Below are positions 22,701 through 34,700 of a stretch of 64,000 nt of DNA, piece by piece; position 1 is the stretch's first letter, and each line of letters starts with the position of its first letter. This DNA is from Notospermus geniculatus (lineage: Eukaryota > Nemertea > Pilidiophora > Heteronemertea > Lineidae), in NCBI GenBank assembly GCA_002633025.1, contig NMRB01000697.1, positions 45,656 to 109,655 of the forward strand. The letters run 5' to 3'. The notes beneath the pieces were generated by a model. The model was not told where the DNA came from, searched no databases, and was given only the letters and a program-made list of their open reading frames with translations. A program made the position numbers and the translations under genes.

Positions 22701-25700
22701 TCGAACCCCAGCCGGACCTCCTGTGAGAGTATCTCAGTCAATCATCATCTCACCGATCACAAGGGAATATCTTTTCAATCAGAACTGAACCGTTCCTACC
22801 TCATTCTGTTCGCTCTCCCCAAGTCTCTCTTTCAGCTCTGTCTCCAGTTCAGTGATTCGTTCCTGGAACAGTTCTCTCTCACTCAACATCTGTCGTTTCA
22901 CACTTTCTTCAATCAGCTGAATCTTCTCGTCACACTGGTCCTCGACCTGTTTGATCCGATCACGAGTCTGACTCAACTCGGTCGTCAGTGACGTCTTGTT
23001 GTCTTTCAAAATGGCATTCAGTTTGGACAATTGATCGACCTGAAACGGCGAGACCACAGGATAGAAAATAACCTAACCCAAGAGGACAAAACTTTGACTG
23101 ACACAATGAAGAAGTCATATGGTTACAGTCAGGTTCTCAAGGGAGCTCTTTCAGGGAATCGGAAGTCAACAAGTGAACATGAACAGCTGACCTCACACTA
23201 CAAAATAATCTGGCAAAAAAGATAATGAAATTGACTTACCTTGAGTTCATACTCTTGTATTGATTTCCTCAGCTCCTCCAACTTCATCTTATTCTGTTGG
23301 ATTTCTGCCGAATAGTTTTCTTCCCGTTCCAAACTCTTCGAACACGCCTGCTGCTTCTCCGCGTACTGCTTCCTGGAGCACTCCTGGTCAAACTCAAGCT
23401 GTAGTACCCTCGTCTTGAGCTGTGTGTTCACCTCTTTCTCCTGGTTCACCACTTCATCCCTCTGGGCTTTTAACATCTTCTGTTCCTCAAGCGATGATTC
23501 CAACCCAGCGACTTTCTTCTCAACATCTGCTAACTCTTGTTTCCGTTGGAGTTCCACAGATGTAAACTCTGCCCTGGCAGCCTCCATCTCAGATTTCAAA
23601 TCTGATATTTCCTTCTCTCTCACGCCGACCAAACAAACTTGTTTTTCCAGACAGTCTTTGATCCCCACTTCTCGTTCCTCAACATCCGCCAATTTTTGTC
23701 CAACTTCTGCAATCTCTTGCTGCAGTGAGTCTTTTTCCTCTTTAACAGTCAGAATATCTGTTTCTAATTTTGCAACTTCACTACTCTTCTCCTCTAACGC
23801 AGCATCTAAACTGCCGATCTTCTGCGTCAGTTCCTTGATTTCATGGCACTTGGCGCTGATTTCTTCATCTTTAGCAGTCACAACACTCTGCAACGCTGTC
23901 TTCAGATCTCTCACTTCCTCCTCCTTGGCAGCACTTAGAACCTCCAACTGCTGGTTCTTATCACCCAACGCATTCTCCAACTCAACCTTCACCTGCAAAA
24001 GTTGCTCCATATCAACTCTTTTCTCCTCACTTTGCTGCTGGACTGACATAATCTCTGTATCTTTTTCAACAACCATCATCTCCAACTCCTGCATCCGAGA
24101 AGTAACACTGTCCAATTCCTTTTGCTTCTCAAGCAGCGACGAATCTCGTTCAGCAACGGCTGATTTCCCCATCTCCACCTCTTGCCTCATGTTCGAAATC
24201 TCCATCATCAAAACATCAACCTCCTCATTCAATGCCTCACGTTCATTCTCTTCTTCATTCACTCGCTCATTTAGCTCGTTTTCTCGCACACCGGCTTCTG
24301 ATACCCGCTCTTCCAAGTTGGCCACCTTCTCTTCAAGATCAACTATTGTTCTCTGAGCAATATCACAAGTGTCTTTCAACTCGTTTTCCCTCGTGACCAA
24401 ATCACAGTTACGTGTTTCCCTTTCCTCCAACTCTTGCCTGAGCTCGGTTATCTTATCATCTGACCTCTTCTGCAATTCTGACGCTTCTTCCTGAAGAAGA
24501 GAAACTTTCGACTCAGCCTCTTGTAGTTGGGAAGAAACTTCAGTGAGTTCAGCAACCTTCGCATCAAGAGAAGTCTGGACTTCTGACAGTTCATTCTCAA
24601 GTCGTGAAGCCTGCATCTGGGATTCTACATGTCGGGCAGAAACTTCTGCAAGTTCAGCAACCTTTGCCTCAAAGGAATTCTGGACCTCATCCAGTTCATT
24701 CTCAAGATGTGAAGCCTGTGCCTGCATCTCTTCTTGTCGGGAAGAAACTTCTCCAAATTCAGTAACCTTTGCATCAAACAAACTTCGGACCTCTTTCAAT
24801 TCTTTTTCAAATCGTGAAGCCTGCGCATGAGATTCTTCTAAACGGGAAGAAACTTCTGTTTGTTCAGCAACCTTAGTATCAAATGAACTTTGGAGCTCTT
24901 TAAGTTCATTCTTAAGTTGTGAAATCTGGTCCTGGGCCTCTTCTTTTTGGGAAGAAACTTCTGCAAGTTCACCAACTTTTGCATCAAAGGAGCTTTGGAC
25001 CACGGTCAGTTCATTCTGAAGACTTGCAGCCAGGGTCTGGGCCTGTTCTTTTTGGGAAGAAACTTCTTCAAGTTCAGCAATCTTTGCATCAAGAGAAGTC
25101 TGGACTTCTGACAGTACATTCTCAAGTCGTGAAGCCTGCATCTGGGATTCTACATGTCGGGCGGAAACTTCTGCAAGTTCAGCAACCTTTGCATCAAAGG
25201 AATTGTGGACCTCCTCCAGTTCATTCTCAAGTTGTGAAGCCTGTGCCTGCATCTCTTTTTGTCGGGAAGAAACTTCTCCAAGTTCAGCAACCTTTGCATC
25301 AAACAAACTTTGGACCTCTTTCAATTCTTTTTCAAATCGTGAAGCCTGCGCATGAGATTCTTCTAAACGGGAAGAAACTTCTGTCTGTTCAGCAACCTTA
25401 GTATCAAATGAACTTTGGAGCTCTTTAAGTTCATTCTTAAGTTGTAAAATCTGGTCCTGGGCCTCTTCTTTTTGGGAAGAAACATCTGCAAGTTCAGCAA
25501 CTTTTGCATCAAAGGAGCTTTGGACCACAGTCAGTTCATTCTGAAGACTTGCAGTCAGGGTCTGGGCCTGTTCTTTTTGGGAAGAAACTTCTTCAAGTTC
25601 AGCAATCTTTGCATCAAGAGAAGTCTGGACTTCTGACAGTACATTCTCAAGACGTGAAACCTGCGCCTGAGACTGGTCCTCTAATTGTGCGATACATCTC

Positions 25701-28700
25701 GAAGCATCATCTTCAGCATCTGCCATTTGTCGTCTCAGATCTGTAACCATCTGCTCGACTTCAGTCTTCATTCGCTCCAAATCCACGACACGTCTCCTTG
25801 CATCTTCTGCACCGGTCTCAGCATCCTTAAGAGACTCCTGCAGCTGTTGAATTTGTCCTGTAGACGATGCCTCATATTCTCTTAACCGTTCCTCCCCGTA
25901 GGCTAAATCAGCGTCTCTGGCAAGCACCAGTTCTTGGGTACTAGCCAGCTCTGTTCGAAGCTCCCGCACGTCATGCTCTAAGGCTGATAGCATCTCTACC
26001 TTACTGAAAATGTCAGAATCCCTTTCTTCTACCGCTGTGAGTGCCTCAGTCAATTTATCCTCAACGACTCGGAGGTTTTCCTCAAGCTCCCTGCATCGTT
26101 CCTCCTTATTAGAAACATCCTCTTGGACGGCATCCAACTCTCCCTGCAACTTTATGACGTCATTGCCGAACTTCACCTCAGTCTCCCGAAGGTTTTCTTC
26201 CAACAACATGCATTCTTTTTCTTTCACAAGAATGCTGTCCTTAGCCACCTGTAACTCTTCCTCCAAACGTGTAATGTCACCAGCCAACTTCTCTTCAACT
26301 GCTTGGAGATTTTCCTCCGTCTGTTTGCATCTTTGTTGCTGGGTACAAATGTCTTCTTTAGCACCCTCCAATTCGCTCTGCAACTTCTGAACATTTTCGG
26401 TCAACTGAGAACACTTCCCTTTTTCGTCAGCTATCTCGATATCTTTGGTTTGAAGTTGGTCAGTCATTTCAGTCTGAAGATCAGACAAGGCTTTCTCAAG
26501 ACTGATGGCACGCCTCTTCTCTTCATCAATGTCTTCATCTTTGGCCACTATCATCTGTTTCTTCTCTTCCAGTTCTTGACGAATCTCCGCCAAGGTCATC
26601 TCTGACACCACCAAAATCTGCTTCAGGTCATCTGTCTGGTTTGAAATTTGTTTTAAATGGGTTTTGAAGCTCTCAACCTCGACCTCAAGTTCAGCTTTTC
26701 GTGATCTCTCAACTTCCAAATCCGCTTCCTTTGTGCTGACCTCATTCTTTGCCTCCGTAATGGCTGCCTGATGCTCACCCTTTAGTGTCTCCACCTCGGC
26801 ACTCGCCATGACCAACTTTTCCTCTAATTCGGCCACTCGAATTGCAGAATCAGATTCAAGATTCCTCAACCTCTCCTCCAGGTTGGACACACTCTTGCTC
26901 ATCACTGTCTCCATCTCGTTCAGCTTATCCTCACGCATGGCGATCTCCTTCTCTTTGCCTTCCAACTGCCTGGAATACTCCGCCTGGACTTCCTCAATCT
27001 GGGTTTCCAGTTTAGCAACCTCGTCTCGTGCCTGCGTCCACTTCTCATCAAGGACGACATTCCGTCTCTCAGCAATCAGAAGACTGTCGCGCACATCGGC
27101 CATTTCCGACTTGTATCCCTCGACCTCCAACTTCTGCTCCTGGAAAAGATCATCATGACACTTCTTCATGCTCTGTATCTCATTCTCAAACGTCGACTTC
27201 AGCTGCGTGATCGCCGTCTCATAACTCATCAAATCTTTCTTGAATTCCTCCTCACGATTTCTCATTCCTTCCTTCTGTGCACTCAAACGTTCTTTCAACT
27301 TGACTTCCTTGTCCTGAGCCTGTCTCAATTCCAACTCAAGTTCAACTCTCTCAGTCCTCACACTGGCCATATCAACTGTAACCTGCTCAATACGAACAGC
27401 CAGATTATTCTTCTCCTTCTCCGACTCAGAGATTTCAGCCTGAAGGGATGCAACACGCTCCCTCAACTCAAGAGAATACTTCTTCTCTTGATCTAACTCG
27501 CCACTCGTCATCTCCAACTTGGTCTCCAAGTTTGACTTCACGAATCCAACCTCTCGCAGCGAATCTTCCAATCTTTCACACGTCTGATTTGCACTCTTCA
27601 GATCATCCTTCAGGGCAGCAAAATCCTTCTCTAAGGACACATGGACTTCCTCTAACTTGGATTTCTCCTCCGTGACTGCTTCTACCTGATTCAACAACTT
27701 ACTCCTCTGACAGCAAATGTCCTTGAACTGCACTGCTAACTCCTGAACATTCTGTTCAAGTTTCTTCGACGCCTCACTCTCTGAGTTCAATCTAAAGCTA
27801 AGATTCTGTTCAACACTGTATTTCTCCTCTTGGATGGAGAGAAGCTCCCCCTGGAGTTGTCTGATCTTAGCGTTGAGTTTCTCTTCCACGTCATGGTGAC
27901 CCTTCTCCATGTTTTTCCGCTTCTCTAGATTATCTTCGAGGGTCTTTTTCAACGTTTCGCGGAGGCTGTCACAGCTGCTGCGTTCAGCATCTCTTTCCTT
28001 CGTCACAAGTTTCACGGTGTCGTTGAGACTTGAAACATTCGCCTTCAGCGTGTCACACGATTCTTTCAAACGTGCTTTCTCCGCTTCAAGTGATTTCTGA
28101 GTCTGGTTGAGTTTAGCTTCTTGTTCTTTCATCTGGAGGACAACAGCGTCAAGTGTGTCAACTCGATCGATGGCTGCCTGTTTTGCAATGGTAAGTTCCT
28201 CTATCTGCTCCTGGTATTCGGTGCACTGGCTCTGGACAGTGGCAAGCTGAGCCTCGATACTAACCAAATGACTCTTCGAATCCACCAATGCACTCTGGAA
28301 TAGAATAATTTGAACTGGAGTTGGNNNNNNNNNNNNNNNNNNTTGGGAAGAAACTTCTTCAAGTTCAGCAACCTTCGCATCAAGAGAAGTCTGGACTTCT
28401 GACAGTTCATTCTCAAGTCGTGAAGCCTGCATCTGGGATTCTACATGTCGGGCGGAAACTTCTGCAAGTTCAGCAACCTTTGCATCAAAGGAATTGTGGA
28501 CCTCCTCCAGTTCATTCTCAAGATGTGAAGCCTGTGCCTGCATCTCTTCTTGTCGGGAAGAAACTTCTCCAAGTTCAGCAACCTTTGCATCAAACAAACT
28601 TCGGACCTCTTTCAATTCTTTTTCAAATCGTGAAGCCTGCGCATGAGATTCTACTAAACTGGAAGAAACTTCTGTGTGTTCAGCGACCTTAGTATCAAAT

Positions 28701-31700
28701 GAACTTTGGAGCTCTTTAAGTTCATTCTTAAGTTGTAAAATCTGGTCCTGGGCCTCTTCTTTTTGGGAAGAAACTTCTGCAAGTTCACCAACTTTTGCAT
28801 CAAAGGAGCTTTGGACCACGGTCAGTTCATTCTGAAGACTTTCAGTCAGGGTCTGGGCCTGTTCTTTTTGGGAAGAAACTTCTTCAAGTTCAGCAATCTT
28901 CGCATCAAAGGAACTTCGCACCTCTTTCAGTTCATTCTCAAGACGTGAAACCTGCGCCTGAGACTGGTCCTCTAATTGTGCGATACATCTCGAAGCATCA
29001 TCTTCAGCATCTGCCATTTGTCGTCTCAGATCTGTAACCATCTGCTCGGCTTCAGTCTTCATTCGCTCCAAATCCACGACACGTTTCCTTGCATGTTCTG
29101 CACCGGTCTCAGCATCCTGAAGAGACTCCTGCAGCTGTTGAATTTGTCCTGCAGACGATGCCTCATATTCTCTTAACCGTTCCTCCCCGTAGGCTAAATC
29201 AGCGTCTCTGGCAAGCACCAGTTCTTGGGTACTAGCCAGCTCTGTTCGAAGGTCCCGCACGTCATGCTCTAAGGCTGATAGCATCTCTACCTTACTGAAA
29301 ATGTCAGAATCTCTTTCTTCTACCGCAGTGAGTGCCTCAGTCAATTTATCCTCAACCACGCGGAGGTTTTCCTGAAGCTCCCTGCATCGTTCCTCCTTAG
29401 TAGAAACATCCTCTTGGACGGCATCCAACTCTCCCTGCAACTTTATGACGTCATTGCTGAACTTCACCTCAGTCTCCCGAAGGTTTTCTTCCAACAACAT
29501 GCATTCTTTTTCTTTCACAAGAATGCTGTCCTTAGCCACCTGTAACTCTTCCTCCAAACGTGTAATGTCACCAGCCAACTTCTCTTCAACTGCTTGGAGA
29601 TTTTCCTCCGTCTGTTTGCATCTTTGTTGCTGGGTGCAAATGTCTTCTTCAGCAGCCTCCAATTCGCTCTGCAACTTCTGAACATTTTCGGTCAACTGAG
29701 AACACTTCCCTCTTTCGTCAGCTATCTCGATATCTCTGGTTTGAAGTTGGTCAGTCATTTCAGTCTGAAGATCAGACAAAGCTTTCTCAAGACTGATGGC
29801 ACGCCTCTTCTCTTCATCAATGTCTTCATCTTTGGCCACTATGATCTGTTTCTTCTCTTCCAGTTCTTGACGAATCTCCACCAAGGTCATCTCTGACACC
29901 GCCAAAATCTGCTTCAGGTCATCTGTCTGGTTTGAAATTTGTTTTAAATGGGTTTTGAAGCTCTCAACCTCGACCTCAAGTTCAGCTTTTCGTGATCTCT
30001 CAACTTCCAAATCCGCTTCCTTCGTGCTGACCTCATTCTCTGCCTCCGTAATGGCTGCCTGATGCTCACCCTTTAGTGTCTCCACCTCGGCAGTCGCCAC
30101 GACCAACTTTTCCTCTAATTCGGCCACTCGAATTGCAGAATCAGATTCAAGATTTCTCAACCTCTCCTCCAGGTTGGACACACTCTTGCTCATGACTGTC
30201 TCCATCTCGTTCAGCTTATCCTCACGCATGGCGATCTCCTTCTCTGTGCCTTCCAACTGCCTGGAATACTCTGCCTGGACTTCCTCAATCTGGGTTTCCA
30301 GTTTAGCAACCTCGTCTCGTGCCTCCGTCCACTTCTCATCAAGGACGACATTCCGTCTCTCAGCAATCAGAAGACTGTCGCGCACATCGGCCATTTCCAT
30401 CTTGTATCCCTCGACCTCCAACTTCTGCTCCTGGAAAAGATCATCATGACACTTCTTCATGCTCTGTATCTCATTCTCAAACGTCGACTTGAGCTGCGTG
30501 ATCGCCGTCTCATAACTCATCAAATCTTTCTTGAATTCCTCCTCACGATTTCTCATTCCTTCCTTCTGTGCACTCAAACGTTCTTTCAACTTGACTTCCT
30601 TGTCCTGAGCCTGTCTCAATTCCAACTCAAGTTCAACTCTCTCAGTCCTCACACTGGCCATATCAACTGTAACCTGCTCAATACGAACAGCCAGATTATT
30701 CTTCTCCTTCTCCGACTCAGAGATTTCAGCCTGAAGGGATGCAACACGGTCCCTCAACTCAAGAGAATACTTCTTCTCTTGATCTAACTCTCCACTCGTC
30801 ATCTCCAACTTGGTCTCCAAGTTTGACTTCACGAACCCAACCTCTCGCAGCGAATCTTCCAATCTTTCACACGTCTGATTTGCACTCTTCAGATCATCCT
30901 TCAGGGCAGCAAAATCCTTCTCTAAGGACACATGGACTTCCTCTAACTTGGCTTTCTCCTCCGTGACTGCTTCTACCTGATTCAACAACTTACTCCTCTG
31001 ACAGCAAATGTCCTTGAACTGCACTGCTAACTCCTGAACATTCTGTTCAAGTTTCTTCGACGCCTCACTCTCTGAGTTCAATCTAAAGCTAAGATTCTGT
31101 TCAACACTGTATTTCTCCTCTTGGATGGAGAGAAGCTCCCCCTGGAGTTGTCTGATCTTAGCGTTGAGTTTCTCTTCCACGTCATGGTGACCCTTCTCCA
31201 TGTTTTTCCGCTTCTCTAGATTATCTTCGAGGGTCTTTTTCAACGTTTCGCGGAGGCTGTCACAGCTGCTGCGTTCAGCATCTCTTTCCTTCGTCACAAG
31301 TTTCACGGTGTCGTTGAGACTTGAAACATTCGCCTTCAGCGTGTCACATGATTCTTTCAAACGTGCTTTCTCCGCTTCAAGTGATTTCTGAGTCTGGTTG
31401 AGTTTAGCTTCTTGTTCTTTCATCTGGAGGACACAGGTGTCAAGTGTGTCAACTCGATCAATGGCTGCCTGTTTTGCGATGGTAAGTTCCTCTATCTGCT
31501 CCTGGTATTCGGTGCACTGGCTCTGGACAGTGGCAAGCTGAGCCTCGATACTAACCAAATGACTCTTCGAATCCACCAATGCACTCTGGAATAGAATAAT
31601 TTGAACTGGAGTTGGAAACGTATCATAAAAGTTGACATATCCAAAGAAGAAAGCACAAAAATTGACACACAAGGTGATAAATATCAAGAAGTCAACTTCC

Positions 31701-34700
31701 AGAACTTGCGAATTTTCGACCCCAACCGGGGTCTTCCTTGGGCACTTTTCAGTTGGAGAGACTTTTCAGTTGGAGAGACCAGAAAAGACGTTTCAGTCTT
31801 TTCTGGTCTCTCCAACTGAAAAGTCTTTTCTGGGGTCTCCAACTGAAAAGTGCCTATAATTGACGATAAACAATCCACAGACTGTGAAGAATATTCAACC
31901 CACCTCAGCATTCTGTTTAGCCTCATGAACACNTATCCTTTCTCCATCATACTTCATCATACAAAGTCCATGAATGTTGGACTGTAGATCGAAATCCACA
32001 ACAAACTTGAACATCATCATGCAAGTGTATGATGCTGTTTTGAACAATGTATGATGATGTTCAAAATTTTAGCTGCATTGTCACAAGACAGAAATCGACA
32101 CACAAGCTTGGACACTATCATACAAATGTATGATGATGTTTTGAACAAATGTATGACCGTGTAGACGAGCCTTAAGTGCAAGTAAGACAGTACTGACAAG
32201 TCACAGCCTAATAATCAAAGGCTCTCCTCCAAGTGAGAGTCCTAGTGCAAGTATATTGTAGCCTCTCTAATGTTAATTCTCCATTGTTTTCCACTGAACC
32301 TCCAATGACAAAACAGCTTCCCCTTATTTCCTCTGGTTGACTTTTCAGAGCTGACTTCAGCCAGAAAACTTGCACTGAGTGGCACCAAGAAAAGTAGTGA
32401 AGGTTAGTTGTACCAACCTGGCTTTTCAGATCATGAACAGCTGCATAGAGATCCTTGTTCTCACTTTCCAACTGTGTTGCCATCTGTTTGCCATTCTGAA
32501 GTTCAAGCAACTTTGAACGAAGTCTGGAAGAAAAGAAAGGTTGAGTGAAGTTGGAAACCTAGAAGACTGTGGCATGTACAATGGTTGAAAGGCAGACTCG
32601 TGACCGGCACGCCATAAGTTCGAGTCCTGGTCTGGTCAACACTCACTAGGCCTACTCTCAATGGAAAGGATCAAATTGAATGGAGCACTGAATGATGCAC
32701 TCTTCCCAGAGAGAGTTATAATGTAAAGTGAATCCTTTCTAACTACAACATTGCAAATTTTAAACAAACCTGCTGCACTCTGCTTCCAACTTTTCTTTGT
32801 CCAATTTTAAAGCTCCCATCTCATCGAGCTGATCTAAACACTGTTGGTGTTCCATTGCTCTTCTTTCTAATTCACGAATCTTCTTCTCTGAAGAAGAGTA
32901 GGAAATCAATACTTAGTCAAATATCAATACCTCAGTCACGTTACAAGAAAGATGAAGATTACTCAAGTAATTTAATTCAGGAGAACATGGAAATAGGCAT
33001 TAACACTTTTCAAAACAATCAGTTGCATCAAAAACTACCAAGACAGATTGATCACCTAGCGTCAAACATGTAGGCCTACGTGAAATTTGCTCATATGTCA
33101 TGTATGTTGATATCATACATGTAGAAAGATTCTATACTACAGTGTACCCTCGCTCTTACGAATCTCGATTTTATGAACTCCCGGATATTATGAACCCAAC
33201 ATCTGGCTCCGAAAATTTCATGACATGTACATGTATGTAAATCTTTGCTATTACGAACTCTGTGTTAGTACGAATTTAACCCTTGGACCCGAAGGGTTCG
33301 TAATATTATAGTGAGGGGGGACTGTATTCCAAGTCAAGAACCAGTTGTTACAAGTACCGAGCAAAGCATTCAAATAATGGAGACAAACCTTGGTTTTGGA
33401 TTTCATTTTTCTTTTCTTCTAATGTCCATTCTAATTCAGATTTGAGATGTCTTTCCTCTGACAAATCTTTCTCTAGGTTCTTGTTCTTCTTCTCTGTCTC
33501 ACGGATTCGCAACTGAAGATACAAGAACTCAGGAATGAGGTTCACAAACCAAAACAACAAATATTATAACACTCAACTTAGCCAGGGCCTCAGACTGGAG
33601 GCCTCCTTCCACTAAAGAGGTTTCCACCGCATTCCGCAGTGCCAACGATTACAGTAAGGGAACACACACAGCAAACATCACATGATCTCTGGCATGGAAA
33701 ACCTTCACCCAACACCAGCAAAGTTTATACGTGTTCAAGAGCACTTTTCTACAGCATGCCCAAAACTTAACTTGGCACCTACCATGCTGACACACAGTCC
33801 TTTAGTCCTAGCCATATGCTCCCTTATCACTGATTCCTGGGGGTAAGAATGACATAAATAGCCCTGACCACCTGGCTGACGATCACTCAGGAGACCACCA
33901 ACCAGTGGATATCAGCAGAGCACATGCAGGAGTCACTCAAAGCCAAGATAAGAGTTCAGACAAAAAGGAGAGAGGACCAAGTTGTAATTTAAGATTAGAA
34001 GCAATCATTTGAAAATAGGGAGAAAAAAACTCGATCTGAATAAAAGCCAAGCACAAGCAGATGAAACATTTGCAAGATTCTTCACCTTATGTGAGGAATG
34101 GAAGCATCAAGGCTTTAGTAGCAAAATATGCCAAGGTAAAGATGTGTGCTTTGCAACCATGAAGGTGTGAACAAGGCTTGAAGAAGGACTTTCTAAAGAG
34201 AGAAAGCTTTCTGGCATCTTCTTCGTTCCCTGTACAGTGAGGGAGCCTGGGGAAACAGCCGTGACATGCACAATGTATTGTCAGAGAGACAGGGACTGGG
34301 CGGTTGTTGAGATTTATAACAACATCTATCGGTAGTTCGACCGCATAAAACCAACTATTTACATGAATGTGCCAGGAGGACACCACAGAACATGCCACAG
34401 GCACCATGCATGGTGATGTTTGATTGCATCTCATGCTGTTTATCACTGATGACAAGATAAACAAACTAGATCATTGGGAGAAAATCAAAGAATTTCATTC
34501 CATCAACCTGACAGCTGAAGAGAGTATTGATGAAACTGCCACCGATCATACCAAAACAAATATCATATGTTATCGGTATATTACCTCAGATTTGTGCTTG
34601 GCATTCTTGTGGCAGCACTACTTATAAACCAAGTCAAATAGCAAAAGTACATGTATAAGACATCAGGGAATTTGTAAGTGGGTATCACCAACCCAGTACA

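Noticed and set aside
23415-24356. Plus-strand frame of 313 codons, serine-rich
   Set aside because: Exact antisense shadow of the NuMA coiled-coil exon; the Ser-rich content is the complement of Glu/Lys/Leu codons.
23198-31687. One continuous 2,829-residue protein
   Set aside because: It runs through an 18-n gap and includes intron and splice-acceptor sequence on one side. It is two copies of one exon.
32590-32640. tRNA-like GTTCGAGTCC stretch
   Set aside because: Only a B-box-like word and a poor stem; probably an old SINE fragment, too decayed to annotate.
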